From Campylorhamphus procurvoides (Eukaryota; Chordata; Aves; Passeriformes; Dendrocolaptidae): a stretch of DNA of 64,000 bases. The position numbers and the translations under genes are program-made. Below the pieces are notes generated by a model that did not search any database, was not told the origin of the DNA, and saw only the letters and a list, made by a program, of their open reading frames with translations. The DNA lies in assembly GCA_013396655.1 (NCBI GenBank), contig WBMV01006429.1, forward strand, positions 813,116 to 877,115, in the 5' to 3' direction. This document shows, in pieces, positions 49,801 to 64,000 of this stretch (position 1 is its first letter; every line of letters begins with the position of its first letter).

Positions 49801-52800
49801 CTTCTTCCACATGCTTAATTCATTACTATTTACCCAAATGCATCTTTCAGAGGTACTTAGACCATTTTCAGCTCCAGAGTTTCGGTTGTCTATAAAGCAA
49901 TACGTTCATAAATCTTTTGATATGACAGCTAAACCTATTCTTTCCCCTTTTAAAGTAAGAAAGAAGGATCAATAGGATACAAAGGCAGAAGTGTGGGAGA
50001 TGTTCACTTTTTTAATAGTGAAAAGCACCTTGAAGATCAAACAGAAAATTTCAATTATTTCTGACAATCCCAAGGTGCAAATTTTTACCTCCAGATACTT
50101 GAATTTTATCATCTGTGCAATTTAAAGGTCAGCTAAACAAATGCTGGATTGCCAGTTTAACTTCCCAAATGATATCCAGGAAAGGTTCAAAGGTTTAGCA
50201 GAGATGAGGTATTGTTGTTCTTTAAACATTGAGATGAGATGAAAAGAAAGAGGCAATTATTCTGTGCAAAGCTATCCAATATGTTACCAAGTTTGGATAC
50301 TACCATCAGTTTCCACTTGTATTTTAAAGAGTCCAAGCTCGAGAAAAACAGTGCAAAACATGGTGGAAGAAGGAAACCAGGCCAGAGAAATATGAAAGGG
50401 AAAGACAAGAAGGGTCTGACTGTCTTTTTTTTGGTGTTAAGGACAAATGTGAGATCAAATGGACCAACACTGCAGACACCTGGCATGGGAGAGACAGCAC
50501 TTCCCTTGGGCACAGCAAGGGACACAAGATTTGCCAAACAGAAAGAAGGAGTAAGATCTCACTTCCAAAATATGTCAGTCTTTGACTCGGTTGAAGCATT
50601 TTATCATTTTATGAGCCACTTTGTCCACAGACCACTATTTCCCTAGTCATGCACTCCAGGTGCTGACTCTCCAAGTCTATCTTGCTCTGAAAGGCAATAA
50701 AAATTGGCAAATTTCTCCCCAAAGTGAAGCAGCAGGGTTGGCCTTCATCTTACACTGATCAATATGCAATGCCTATTGCTGCATCTTGCCAAGATTTTAA
50801 CAAAAATCAGACCTGGATTTAAAATGCAACACAATAAGTCAAATCTCCTGCTTTCAATTTTGCCTTTCTGGATTCCAGGACACACTTTTACACTCTTGAT
50901 ATACTGGATGTAATTTCACCTGAGGATCTAAAAGGATTCCAACTAGAAACCTTGAGAGTCTTGCATGAGCGTAGATATATTGCCACTGAATCCTGAAATG
51001 GAGACAAATGAAGCCTTTGGAAGGGCAGTTAGCCACATACTGAAGTGTAACAGATGGAAATTAATGCTGAAAACAGGGGAAAAAAGGAAAAATGTGCTGG
51101 TAGAGGTCACAGGATGCTAATGTTTTCAAATTGCTGCTTCAGATGGTGTTTCTCTGCCCGCTGATGAAAATGTTGTAGCACATCTGGCTTGTTCCTCCAA
51201 GAATTGGGTTGGTGTAATTTGATTATTAATCAATATTCACAATCAGCCTTTCAGCATTTGCTGCATCCATAGCTGGACAACAGACACAGACAGGAGTTTG
51301 AGGGATTTAGGTAGGACTGAGAAACAAAGGTGAAACCAAATCCCAACATTTCCACTCATTGTAGGGTTTAGAAAACATTCCAAGAATTCCCACCCTAAGA
51401 GCAGAAATACCCATAGATCCAGCAGGGTTCTGGAGAAGCAAATATGGGTCTGTAGAACTAATGTAAGACCTTAAATAAATAATGGTGCATGCCCTGCAGA
51501 TCCTACCACCTGTGGGGTGGGGCAACACTGCCATGCAGCACCCAGCAGGTATTTCACACCACAACTGGGGACAAAATGACCCTAAATGAATCTGACACAG
51601 AGAAATTGCACCTCCTGGGCTGGTGAGCAAGAAATCCCATCCCCAGGGGGTACTGAGTGCCCGGGAAGCGTCTCCTCCCACAAGGGAACCTCACGGGAGT
51701 CCTGGGTGGTGCTGTGCATCCCTGCCACATGCACCGAGGGCTTGCACAGCCCCATAACCAGGAAGCCACTAAAACCAAGGATAAAATTTCCCCTAAACCA
51801 GCATTTTGTTTGGGAGGGAGAAGTTCCCTCACCCCGAGGCAGAGGTGCAATAACCCGTGTTTCCCGGGTGACAGCAAGCTATGAAGAACGACATCTGGTT
51901 CCTGCACCGCTTGGCTGTCAAACCTCTCTCTTGCTGATGTTTCTGTTTCTTATCTTTTATTTTTTGCTCGTGTTTGGAGCTCGAACAAGTTCCAGCTGAG
52001 TGAAGGAGCTGGGTGCTGCAGGGGCCAGCCCTGATGGCCCCCCTGAACCCACAACCCCGGCAGGAACTCCCTGTGGCACCTTCCCCAGCCCAGTTTGTGC
52101 TGGGCACAACCCTCCCCTAAGGCCTGGCATCACTTCATCTCTTTTCTCCTCAGGAGTGACCCATAGTCTTCCTCTCAGAGATGGAAATAAATCCCACTCT
52201 CAGTCACAACTCTGTCTTCCCTCTCCTTCCCACAGCCCTCTCTAAACCCCTCCTGCTGCTGACAAAGGCAATTTCCCACCTTCATTTTCATCTGGCACTG
52301 GTGAATGATACGTGTTTACATTTGCTGCAATACCATAAAGCAGAGTAGATTTTGCAAACACTCCGCCTGAATCCATATAATAATAAATCAGATCCTCTAA
52401 GAAACTATGTGTCACTTGTATAAAATTGGAATGTCTAAAAAAACCCCTCCAAATTATCACAGCTGGTTCTCCCCTCCCTCCAGCAGCTCCTCAGCCACCT
52501 CTGAAAGCTGTCACTGCTCTGAGTGACAGGGGGACATCAACAGCCCAACACAAGCTGATTGATTGGCAGCCCCTGCCTTTTGAATCTCATTTTGCTCACT
52601 AAACCATTTAAAACATGTCAAACAAATACCACAGTTCAACAGTTCCCTGTGAAACTGCTGCCAACTCCCCTCTGGAGAAGGCAATTACCTCATTTACAGG
52701 GGTTGGGGAGCAAATGCTGAATTTCTTTTCCGTAATCATTTATTAATTGTTCTCATATTGAACATTTTACTTGGGTAAAATAAATAAGATCCAGCCCTTG

Positions 52801-53786
52801 CTCATATTGGGGCAAGAAAAATGAGTTCTGCAGAAGGAGAGCAGCCCAGGGCACTTGTCCACACACTGAATGGGAAACTGGAGAAAGCAGGGAAGAATCA
52901 GAGTATGTTTACAATGAATTTAAAAAAAGAAAAATAGAGCCCCAGATTACAGAAATTCAGCATGTTCCACTCTGAGAATTTATTGGGTTATTACTGTTAT
53001 GGCAACCAGGAGGATTTTATATGTTTTTATATGTTTTGCAGAGTGCACACGCACAGGACTCCCGTTCCAAAGACACTGCTATTGGATACAGCCACAAAAA
53101 TGAGTTTCAATGGGGAACAGAGGGAATAAAGAAGAGGATAAACAACAACTCGAGTATGACCATAAATCTCCCATGCTCATTGACTCCAGCAGGAGTGACT
53201 CGCTCAGGTTTATTGGCCCATTTTACAACCAGCAAGGAGAGTTCTCTCAGTGGGGTAGATGCCACCTCTTTTCTTCAGTCCTCAAATCATGAAAAAGCAC
53301 CTTGGGAATTTCAGAGCTATGAGTTTTGCCTGAAAAAGCAGAGTTTGATGCTCATGGGAAGAAGGATTTTGTCCCATTTTTTTTTTAAATTGTTTTAAGC
53401 TACAGCAGGAAATTGCAAGAAACTAAAGTAAACGGGACACTTGACAATCACTAGAAAATATTTACATGAATATAACTATAACTGCCCAAAGGAAACAAAC
53501 AGATGCCAGAAACACAACTTAAGTTGATGGGATGAGAAATAAACACAAGAATAATGGATGGGTTCAGCCCATATGGATAGGTTCGCGCACAGATGTTGAG
53601 CAGTCCCTTCTCCTGCAGTCCTGCTCCTGCATTGCCACCTCCCCAGTCCCACCCAGTGGGCTCCACTCTGGACATGCCAATGCCTCCATTTAAGCCACTG
53701 AAAACCTCAAATTTCAGCCCCAAGTTGCACAAAGGGAAGTTTAGATTAGATACTATCAACATTCTTTGCATTGAAACTCAGTTTTT

Positions 53787-53953
53787 AGGCAGCAGAAGAG
53801 CTGCCCAGGGAAGGGGTGGGATTGCCATCCCCAGGAATGTCCCAAAGGTGTGTGCATGGGGCACTCAGGGATGGTTTACTGGTGGCTTTGGCATTGCTGG
53901 GCTCAGTCTCAGAGGTCTTTCCCACCCATAATGATTCAACAATTCCAGATTCT
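53787..53953 (+). mobile_element. CR1 LINE 3' fragment, plus orientation
   Basis: The plus strand reads gctgcccagggaaggggtgg, then catccccaggaatg, tggtttactggtggctttgg and gaggtctttcccacccataa. This is the sense 3' end of a CR1, antisense to COL23A1. It ends near atgattcaac, a degraded form of the terminal repeat. No reading frame survives. Confidence 0.78.
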
Positions 53954-56900
53954 AAAGCATTTGAGGAAGTGATGATGGAGCCCAGGAGGGAGAGAAGCAG
54001 CTCATGGGGATCCTGAACAGCTCCAGGGAAATTATAAACATTATTAAGTCCATAAAACACTCAGTTTTGAGCAACTGCAAATCCTCTCGATGTTCTCCCT
54101 TCACTTATTTACATTTATGCTTCTATACATTGAAATCAAGCATTTTATAGGGCCACAAAGATCTACAGCTCATGCTACCCCAGAATCAACCTGCACAAAC
54201 CCTGAAGGCTTCGTTGACACCAAACCCCAACCCTGAACCTGTTTTAGTGGATGTTTAAGCAGAACCTCTGTGAGGACCTGAGGGACAATGCCAGCCACGC
54301 TGAGTGCAGCACGGCCCAGCGTTGTCTCTGGTTGCAGCTCGTGCTGACAGTGGCTGAAATGCAGATTTGTAGCTGCAGTTTGCATTAGGAAATACACAGT
54401 TTGCCATGCTCCTGGCCTGCTGGCAAAGAGGGCACGAGCACTGGGACACCCCCTGGATCCACCCCGTGTCCCAGCACTGGTACAGGTTGGTGGGCAATCC
54501 AGAGATACCCACACACGAGCTCAAGGCCAGCTTTGTACCACAAATTGTTGAATTTTACCCTCGGTTTTCGGTCTGTCTCACGCTGGGAGCTTTGCAGAGT
54601 CTGTTACATCCCAGACATGCACTTTGCAAAGCTGAGGAATTTCCACCTTGTCCAGGGAGAAGGCAGAGCCCTTTCAGCAGGTCCCTCAGTCCCCAGGGCC
54701 ATGTGCACGGAGCAAGAGCCAGCCAAAGGAATTAATTCAGCACAGAAGGAACAAAGGATATCGGGACTGCCAAGAGAAATATTAACTTTTCTCAAATGTA
54801 AGCCTGTTTGACATTGGTTTAACGAGATGAATTTGCATACAATGTGCATATTGCACAAACCCAGCAAACTAATGACAAAGTGGAGAATTTCACAAAGCAA
54901 ACAATGTCAGGGCACAAAAGTAATTTTTAACTTGTATGACTTCAGGTGTTTGAGTCCCCACAAAGCAAATAAAGCAGGACCAGAAATCCCTCGAGCGCTC
55001 TCAGGTCCAAACTAATCCCTCCAGAAAGCTGTGCCGAGCACAGGTAGCAGCTCTGCCATCCATCTCTCCTCACTCCACAGGCTCCAAATCCCTGAAAGCA
55101 GCACAGCTCATGTGGAAGTGCCTTGTACAAAAGATGTTTGGCATCCTTTGCTCTGCATCCTCCTTTGCAGCAGCCCCAGCACCGCACTAATCCCCGCTCA
55201 GCCCTATCCCAACCTCTGCCTTCGCCCACTGCCCCAGCCCCGACCCGCCGAGCAGGGAGATTTAATCCTCCCCTGAAAAGCTTCCAAGCCAAATCCGAGC
55301 TGCCAAGAAAAAGTCCACATTCCTCAGTTTCCAGCACCCTTGGCTATATGTTTTGTTGGCTGAATTAACAATTGGAAATATGTAAGTATTCGAATGTGAG
55401 GGCATGTTCGTCCCTGGAGGGGAACCTGCCTTGCCCTCCAACCATCACACCCCAGGGAGCCCCTTTTCCTCATGGTGTGCTGGAGAGTTGCAAATTAATC
55501 CCACCAAACCAGCTCTTTCCAACCAGACAGCGCAGTTTTTCTGCATGAAACCAAAGACCTGTTTCTAGACATGCTCCACCACCTCTATACAGGTCACTTG
55601 AAGTTTGCTCTGCATTCTTCCAGGAGGGAGGGAAGATTTTTTTTTCAGTCCAGTCGGACTTTGGGTATCCTGAATGCCCAGAAAAAAACTTTTTGGCAGC
55701 TCAAGTCCAAATGGGTCCTCATTTTGATCAAAAATTGGCAACACTCCTCTGTCCCTCCTCCTTCAAACTTCTTGGACAAAGACGCTGAAGGAAAAGAGCT
55801 CAGCTCGTGCCTCCTAACACAGATGGTTTCCAAGAGAAAGTCACGTACAAGCAACATCTGCAAAACTACTATAAGACTTAGACTTCCACAGCATCCTAAA
55901 CAGCTGTCTGCCACAGAATAAACAAATATTTGTCTTGTTTTGTGCCTAGCAGCACATTTCATCCAAGAGATCGACAGTGGCAACTCATGGGAAGGAGGAG
56001 ATGGGGAGAGAAGGGACCGTGTCCTGTGAAAAAAATCCAGAGCTCCTCTGTGCCCCAAGTCGTACATTTGGGTCTAAATAAAAGTTACCTTTTAAAGGTG
56101 GAGAAGACTAGTTATTAACTAAAAAGCAAACCAACCCCAAACCCTTAGATTTAAAGCACCAGGGAGTACTGGGGCTGCCTGCTGAAGAATGATGTGCTTT
56201 TCCAAATACTGGCTTTAAAATTTCCCTCCCTCCAAATCAAATAACTAATTTTTTACCTCAAACANTTTTTCACCCCAAACACCCAAATCTTTCATATAAA
56301 GACCCCAGCTTTGCTAACCTTGGGAGCACAGGTCACTGCAGCCACGGAGTGCTCTGCACATCAGGAATTTCATCATGCCCTGGACAAGGGGTTCTTACCA
56401 AACCAACTGGCAGCATCTCCATTAAAATGAAATGTGCTCCTTCTTTCTTTGTGCCACACGCAACCTCCCCCACTAAGTTTCAAATTGTTTTTTAACCTAG
56501 TTATTAAATTACACATCTTTTTTATCTTGGAAAAGAAGTTTTATTTGTTTATTTGTTTAGGATTTCTCTTAGAGCCAATGTAAGAGGTCAAATAAACTCC
56601 AGATGACATTCAGACTGCTTTGTGTTTGAATTTCTGTAGTCTTTTCTTTTGAAATTAACTGGAAAGAGCACATAAAGATCACAGGAAAACGGAGTGATCT
56701 TTAAATCCCTGGAAGAGATGATATTAATTTCAGCTTCCACTTGCAACAGCAGCACTGCCATGGCAGGATCTGTGCCACACAACACCAACTCCTGCTGTAC
56801 AAGATTCAATATTGGCTTTATTTTTCAACATGTCCCACAATACTCACTCGTTCTTACTATGCCACGGACTGAAAATCATGTGGTAATAAATAGGAATTGT

Positions 56901-59900
56901 ATCAGTCACATCCAAAGGCTTTTGCAGTTTAGCAGCTGTGGATGTGAGGTTAAGAACGGGGCACCTGGAGCAGCCATGGCATTCCCAGTGAGCACATATC
57001 ATATTATTTAGAACCTTTATGCTCACAATTCCTGATTTTACAGCTCTAGGGAAGTCACTGGAGGTCACTTTTAACCAAGTTTTGATTTTCTGACATTACC
57101 TAGAGTCCTAAATAAGCACCAAACTCCCAGAAGGAGGAATGTGCTGCCTCTCAAAGCCAGTCAAGCTTTAGCCCATGACTTGTTGTCCTTACCCTAAACC
57201 ATTTGGCGATCCAGGGGCGTGGAGGGAACTCTCCCCACCAGGTCTCCTTGACCAGGAAGGCTTTGCTTGGTGCCCAACTGACTTTAAAGATTGCACCATG
57301 CGCTTTAACGCAACCAGGCTGAAGCTGAGGACCAAATGCTGGAGGCTTGGAAATATAATATTAATAAAAAGAAAATATTTGCCTGCCCTGTTGCACTGCC
57401 TGTGAACAGACTACAAAGGTTTTTCCTTGCTCAGAACTGCTGGTTTCCCAGCATTCACAAATTCTGGCCTCCACTGTAGCTACTTCAAAGGCAATAGATA
57501 TGGCTCAGAGAGAAAACAAAATTGGAAAGAAAAACGATGCTGGCATTTCAGAAAAACACTGGTCACTTAGTGAGCAATCCTTGGGATCTCTGAATTAATT
57601 TCAGATTGCCTCAAATTTATCTCCCTGCATCTTTTTGATGCATCCCGTTTTCTGCTATGAGTCTCTCCAACGTGATTGTTCTGTCTGCAATCCCTGAAAA
57701 TTAAAAAATGAAATCAAATTGCCTTTTCTCAGTCATGCAAATTACAAGCCCAATAACTTGGATGCATCAAGGTTTCTTTTTAAGCAAAGAGGGAGCATAA
57801 AATTAACACTGGCTGAGTTCCAGACCACCTGAGTACCAGTCTTACTTCTCTCTTTAGTAAAAAAAAAATAAAAAATAACTGAATTTCCTTTCCAATTCCT
57901 TTCTTTTTTTTCATCTCTTAAGAGCAAAACCAGCAGAATCAACACAGGAGCTTTGAATTCTTCTTCCTGTGAGGCATCTGTAGGAACAGTTCACGTTTTG
58001 GTTAATGTCTCCTTGGTGGTTTTTCTCTTCACCCTGCTGAAAGTTCCAGACCAATTGCACCCATGCCCAAATCTTAACCCAGGGGCATAGCCAAGGCTCT
58101 AAGCTGGTACCCTCCAAGTGTTTCATATCTGCAATAGTCCCAAGCTATTAAAGTCAACAGCAGAAGATTTAGGATGAGACTTCAGATCCCCCAGTCATGT
58201 GCTTGTTGTCTTCTCAAGAGATGAGGCTCAGCAACCTCAGATATTCCCTGCTGGGCTGTCCAAACGACAACCAAACCCTCTCCCACGGGCACTGGGTGTT
58301 CTGGTGCTCTGGTTCCACCCAGCCACGTGGGAGAACAGATGATGCCTGAAGGGGAGCCTGGTCCGGGAAAGGGAGGGCAGGAATTCTGGGACCTATCAAG
58401 AACACAATTTGAGGATGTAGCTCAAAGGTTGCCAAATTCCTCCACAATTGCATGCAGCAGGTAAGAGAGCTGATGGAGTCAAATAACTGCACAGACTCAT
58501 TTCCTGCTCTGTGGTAGACACGGTGCTGACTGGCCAGGTTTAGGGAAACAATGAGCACGTCAGCTAGGACATAAATTGGTTGAAATGCTAGAAAAATTAT
58601 CTGTTGGCTGGCAGGGCTTAATGCACAACCAGCTGTCTGGTGTGGACACAAACTAATCATGTTCAAAAATGGATGGGGAGCTCCAAGCTTTGCAGGAGGA
58701 ACAGCTGGGATTTCATCAGCCTGGAGCACGAGGCATCATTTCCCTGCTGAGCATTTTAAACAGGTAAATGGTGCTGTCATTGCTGGGAGGATGAAAGCCT
58801 TTAACAAGGTCCTAAGGAGCAGAGTGATGGCAGGGAATCGAGGAGCTCAAATGAGACAAGATGAGGTGCCAAAGCCTGACCTGCAGGACCTCTCCTGACT
58901 TACATTTTATCCCAGTTAAACCAGCAATAACCAGTCAGTTCTCTGTTTGACTCGGAGAATGACCATTTCAGCTCCTTTTCACATGTTAGAACAGCTCTCT
59001 CTCCCAGTGTTCTACAGTCACAGCCCTAAATCCTGTCCCAGTCACCCCAGAACATTCACAAAGCCCATATTACTGCATTTATTCCTTGCATTGTGGCATT
59101 TTTAATCTGTCTCTGAACATACTGTGGAATGCAGACAATTGTTTAATCACTGCCACTTACAGATCTTACTTTATGATTAGCCACTTCTATTTGACTACAG
59201 GAAAAGCATTAACTGTGCCAACTGAATATTTTACTTTAAAAAATGAAGATACATAAAGAACTCAAAAGTCTCACTTTTCAACAAAGGTTAAATGTAGCAT
59301 TTAATATCAAATTCTTGGAATTTCCAGAGAGCTCCTCATGGGAAGAGATCAAAGAGTATTTATACAATATTGTTATTCACATTTTACAGATAGGGAATAC
59401 AACTCCCTAACGTTTGAGGAGTTTACCCAATAATAGCAGTTACAAGCAGGAATAATGTCAAGTTTGGGGGTTTTGAGTTCAAGAGGCTGGGTACCAGCTG
59501 GAGTGCTTGCACTGCTCTGTTTACCCCCTAAATCCTCTGTTGCTGGGTAACTTTAAGAATCACTTACCTATTCCCTACCAACTAAATTCTAGACACAAAA
59601 AAACTTGAAAGTCAGCAAAATTACTCCCTTGTGTTCAGTATTCTGCAACTGCCTTCGTTTTTTACACTCAAATCAGATCGATGAAAACCAAGGGCAACAG
59701 TTTAGGAAAAAAGCATTTTATATTCCCCACCTGTATGTGAAATAACTCTGTATCGTTCTGCTGATTTGACAGTGTCATGATGCTGTTTCTGTAATTAAAA
59801 ACATCTATAAGAAGCCAACATTGATTTAGGTTTGCCATAGGAGACTGAGACCAGACAATCATCACCTTGTCCAGATAATGGACACAAAGTGGGAGTGTTT

Positions 59901-62900
59901 TCCAGTGGATGTTTTGACTTAAAAAGTATAGTCGAGAATTCAACACAACCATTTACGTTTTCCAACCAGAAACAGTATTAAAGCTGAAATTAATCTCAAT
60001 TTTATAAAAACAGTTTTCCTTCTTTTCTTTCAAGACAGGAAGAGTCCAAGGCAGAGAACATTTTTATGGAGACATCCTGCTCTTGTAACTTCACTGTGTG
60101 GGTGTGAAAGATCTCCCCAAACACCAACAATATTCCAGGTGCCCCAGAGAGATACGAGACAGAACCAACCACAGTTCAATGTCCTACCAGCAGAGATCCA
60201 GCCAGTCCTTGTGCTTGGCCACAATTTATATTTTCCAGAGGAGGGAGGACCAGGGAAGGTGTAATACATGTCATTTGGGACCAAGGGTCTTCTCTCCTCC
60301 AGCAAATCCAAGGGACATACTGAGCCATTTCCCAGACCCACTGAGCACCCCGAGAGGAGCATCCTTCAGAGGGGAAACCGAATTGTCTCTATCCCATCTC
60401 ACAGTGCTGATTCTGCAGGAAATTCACCCTTTTCAGCTCCAAACAACATGAACAGCCCGTGAGCTGCTCAGAGCACTTTCATAAGGTGACCACATTGGTT
60501 TGATTCCTGGCACCAAGGCCCCAAAAGCCTGAGCAGCAACATGTCTCCACATTTTTTCCTCCCTAGTAACGAGGACGGACAGTGACAAACATCCATTCTG
60601 CATGAGGTACACATTAGAAAAAAGAATTTATCTGGACTTAATCGAAACTTGTCTTCATACCAACATGAAGCAATGCCTTGAGAACAGGACTCTTTACTAT
60701 GAACATTTTTCTTTTTACCTTCAACTGATTCTGGTTGCCTTGTTTTTTGAGCACTAGCTTCGAGCCATATGTGTCTCCACATCAGCTTATCTGCTGCTTT
60801 CAACTTCTATCAGCCCCTGGTTTTGCTCAAACAGGAAAGAATACAGAATGTTCTAGTTAAAGTCTATTTTTGAATATAATAAAGATATGCAAGCCCATTT
60901 CCATTTTCTGGTGTCTCCAACAAACAGACTACCCAAGTTCATTAGGATGACAGTTTCTTGGCAATCAAGTCATTTTTCATTGTGTCTATAAGAACTTATT
61001 TCATTAATCCTTTGGCTCGCTCACAAACCCCGTTCTCAGCACCAAACACAAGGATCCACATTCTGTCATCAGGTCCACACCTTGGGCACCCTTTTTTTTC
61101 CCTCGTGTTGCTGAGGGTGGTGGGGTGAGGGAAGGGAAGGGAAGACCTACAGGTCAGCCTAGGTGGGTCTCCAGCCTCACCTTCCCCTGCGCTCTCCCTT
61201 ATCAATAATCTAATGAGGGTTGGGTTTTTCCTTTTTTGGCTTGTTTTGTGTGCTGGATTGTTGGTTTTTTGCAGAGCAGGGCCAGGAGAGTAACACATAT
61301 GCTTTTAAATCCCCCTTTTTCTTTAACCATCCACCTTGGACTCTATTTCAGAACACAAAGCTGCAATATGCTCCTAAAGGATAAGGAAAACTTTCTGGAG
61401 CTATCTCAAAGGGTTTAGCCCGTGATCTGCACTCTGTAATCGTAGAATTGCACGTTTTGCTGCTCTCGTGCAGCCCTGCTGATATATCCCGGGTTTATCT
61501 CGGTGCAGTTTGGGAAGGGCTCAGTGCAGAGCCAGAGAGGAGCCCCCCAGCTGGGTGTGACTGGGCTCTCCTTGGCACAGAGAGCAGCTCCCTCTGTGGA
61601 GCCAAGCACAGAACAGGGCACAGGGCAAAGCTTGGAGGCACAAGAGCAGAGCAAATGACAACTGCTTAATATTAAATAGTAATAAATATGATCATGTTAA
61701 CCACAGTAAGAGGTATCAATGCATACATGTGCTCACCATACAAGCAGGCCTTCCAAAAGGAGCACTCCCTCTTCTCCCCCCACAGTCCACTCTGCTGGAG
61801 ACAGCATGGTGGAGTCACCTCTTCATTATTGCTTCCAGCTAATTAATCCATTTCCAGCCACACAAAGAGTGCAAAATCCATAAATGCATTCAGTGTCTGG
61901 ATTCTTTAGGTACCCCTCAGGAGCCACCAAGGTGGCATTGCCAGCCCTGAAGAGCTGGGTGACTCCAAAGCTGTTTTCCTGTGGCTGCTGGACCAGCCCT
62001 GTTACTCCTCACCACCATAGGATTGTTAAACCAGAGGGATGTGTGACCTTTGAAAACATATTTGAGCAGAACATCCAGTTTAGCACAGGATCAAAGGAAG
62101 TTCTCAACCTCACCTCCAGGGCACAAATTCTTATACATGTGGGAAGTCCTCCTTTCAGAGGAAAGGACAAAAATAGTGGATAAACCACTGAAAACTGATC
62201 TTGCTTCAGTGCCCATTCCCATCAAACAGGGAATGCTGCACGCAGGAAAACCTGGCCTTAACGTCAACCATCAACCACCACTCACTGACACACAAAGCCA
62301 GGAATGAACTAATCCAACACAGAAGGACAGCAACCAACAAAACAAGGTCCTGCTACGTGTTTCCCCAGCAGAACATAAGCCAGGAGGGACTTCAAAGTGA
62401 AACCCTCCTTGCACAACCACCACTGTGATGAGTCAGAAAACCCTGAGTGCCATCATCAGGCTGCCCTGGCTGGGAGCAGGGAGGTTGGAAAGCCCTGCCT
62501 GGGATGTGATGCCAGCAGGGATCACACAGGATGGGCACACAGGGCTGGCAGCACCAGGGGGTGACAAGGAAAACCAGAAAGAGGATTTTGTGCATACCCT
62601 CATCATCAATAGGAAACAGAGATTCTCTATTCTTCTCTTAATCAGCTGGTACAAATTCACCTCTAATTTATGACATCGTAAGTGAGGATCTCTGGGAAAA
62701 CCTAATCCTTCAATAGGTTTTGTAGTACAAATACTTTAACTGCTGCTCCCTGCTAGAATACATATCAGCACAGAACCAGGCAGCACAAATCTCTTAAGAT
62801 TTCTTGGAAGAAAGCCTTTATGTTCACAAGTGTGATCTCACATTGAGCAAAACAGACTCATAAAACTGGTCTTTGCAAAGGATATCTGCTGAGAGACACA

Positions 62901-64000
62901 TCCTGTCCTCTTCCAGACCACCAGGCACGGGCAGTGGACCCTTTTCAGACAAGGTCTGAGCACACCAGTTTTAGTCCCGTGGCCATGAGACAAGAGAAAG
63001 GGGATTAAATTTTCTTCCCTCAAGCTGGGAGGGAAATATCCCTTTCAAAATGTTATTGAAATAATAAAACATTTCAATAACCATACAGCTGTGGAGCAGC
63101 AGTGCTAGGAGTACACACCACGTTAAAGACCCTGCTAGAATTTTACGAGTCTGCTGAAAAACAGAACCCCAAATCCTCTGCAATTCCAAAACAGGCAGAC
63201 ACGCACGCACAGCCCCCCCAGCCACAGCTGCCTTCAAAAGCAGGAAAATCACACTGGTGGAAAACCTCCAGTCAATACCACCAGCACAGCCACACACTGA
63301 TAGTAACTAATGTGTGGCAACAGGCACCAGCAATGGGGATGTCCACAGAGACACCTCCACCACCAGAAAGAAGCACAAAATCTCTCAGCTCCAGGCTCAG
63401 GGGGATGGATTTTTTCCTTTCTTTCTGGTATGTGTATCACCCTAAGAGCAACAGCCACACCTGGCGCTATAGGAACCCAGAACCAAGACCCACTGCTGTC
63501 CCCAAAGCCCTACAGCTCCTTGTTTCACAGGTGACCCGTGCAAAGGAGGGGAGAGCAGCCCTTCCTGCTCTGTTTTAAAAGTCATGCAAACCCCATTCTC
63601 ATCAGGACCAAGTGAGAGCGGGTTATTTATGCAGGAAACTGCCAGAGCCCTGGGACTCCCGTCGTGGGGAAGAGCTTTTCCAGCAGCTTTGCCATGATTT
63701 CTGATGCAGTCGTTGCCACTGGTCCTGACATCTGATGTGAGTCCCCGGGGGAGCCTGGTGGGGAAGTGAGGAGCTGCAGATGCCTCTGCATTCATCTCCC
63801 AACTCGGAGGTTCCAAACAAAAGAGGAAGGGTGGTCTCATCCCGGGATTAACTGCAGCAGGGAGGTCCCTCTTCCAAGCAGAGCAGATAACATTAAGATT
63901 TCTCACATCATTCCAGCCAAATACTTGCAAAATCAGAGCTGCCTCTCCCTGGGGTGGCACAAAAAGGCAGGCAGGGCCAAGCACTGCATTTTTGCACAGT

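Larger units (their letters stand above)
1..64000 (-). other. COL23A1: COL23A1 gene body, partial at both ends
   Basis: The window lies inside the gene for collagen alpha-1(XXIII). This is a type II transmembrane collagen: a homotrimer with a short cytoplasmic tail, one membrane span and an ectodomain of three collagenous domains (COL1-3) separated by short non-collagenous segments (NC2, NC3). Twenty-four minus-strand exons were placed by matching GT-AG boundaries, Gly-X-Y frame and the recalled human protein order. Together they give about 379 residues of a protein that is about 540 residues in human. The N-terminal exons (tail, membrane span, Cys-containing linker) are not seen and should lie above 64000 or be hidden in the long 5' intron. 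The C-terminal NC4 and stop lie below position 1. The family identity is very secure. COL13A1 and COL25A1 are the related alternatives, but the NC2 and RRGKPGRRG matches point to COL23A1. Confidence 0.95.
40567..64000 (-). other. COL23A1: Long 5' intron sequence, more than 23 kb
   Basis: No exon was recognised on either strand. Human COL23A1 has residues ending SECVCPP just before the first exon found here. A search by eye for a minus-strand Cys-x-Cys-Pro-Pro codon pattern next to a donor failed. Contents: a short CR1 piece (46732-46832), a plus-oriented CR1 3' end (53787-53953), (CA)n at 44752-44764, a poly-A run near 48930 and one ambiguous base at 56265. The 232-codon plus-strand frame at 49085-49783 has no recognisable domain. 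Confidence 0.65.

Noticed and set aside
56265..56265. Ambiguous base N
   Set aside because: A single unresolved base in intron sequence. It is an assembly artefact with no effect on any recognised feature.
1..64000. A bacterial-style gene cluster, CRISPR array or defence system
   Set aside because: The window is vertebrate intron-exon DNA with CR1 LINEs. No dense long ORFs, spaced palindromic repeats or operons are present.

Overview
This is vertebrate nuclear DNA, most likely from a bird and quite possibly a songbird. It contains several 5'-truncated CR1 LINE copies of the kind typical of bird genomes. The only gene recognised is the transmembrane collagen COL23A1 (collagen alpha-1(XXIII)), read on the minus strand. 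It was identified from spliced Gly-X-Y exons, from the sequence GDTVVIDYDGRILDALK (second non-collagenous segment), and from the exon series [43 protein letters not shown] and GERSERGEK. These match the human protein as recalled, residue for residue over long stretches.

Layout, in gene order from high to low coordinates. 40567-64000 is one long 5' intron with no recognised exon; the exons for the cytoplasmic tail, membrane span and first ectodomain segment lie beyond the right edge or were not recognised. 16598-40566 holds six small exons that open the first collagenous domain, spread over long introns and including an 8-nt microexon (35832-35839). 11015-16597 is an intron holding a candidate unannotated 72-nt exon (12208-12279) that is not collagenous. 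153-11014 is the dense 3' part: 18 exons in 11 kb covering the rest of COL1, the NC2 interruption, COL2, the NC3 interruption and most of COL3. The last roughly 40 residues, the C-terminal NC4 and the stop codon lie to the left of position 1.

The 24 exons encode about 379 residues, against about 382 for the same stretch of the human protein as recalled. Apart from the first exon and the microexon, exon joins are phase 0, and most exons are multiples of 9 nt. One exon breaks this rule: 10896-11014 has no in-frame donor.

The rest is intron: four CR1 fragments, simple repeats and one ambiguous base (56265). No second gene, RNA gene, CRISPR array or defence system is supported. The most interesting items are the microexon, the candidate cassette exon and the exon with the out-of-frame donor.
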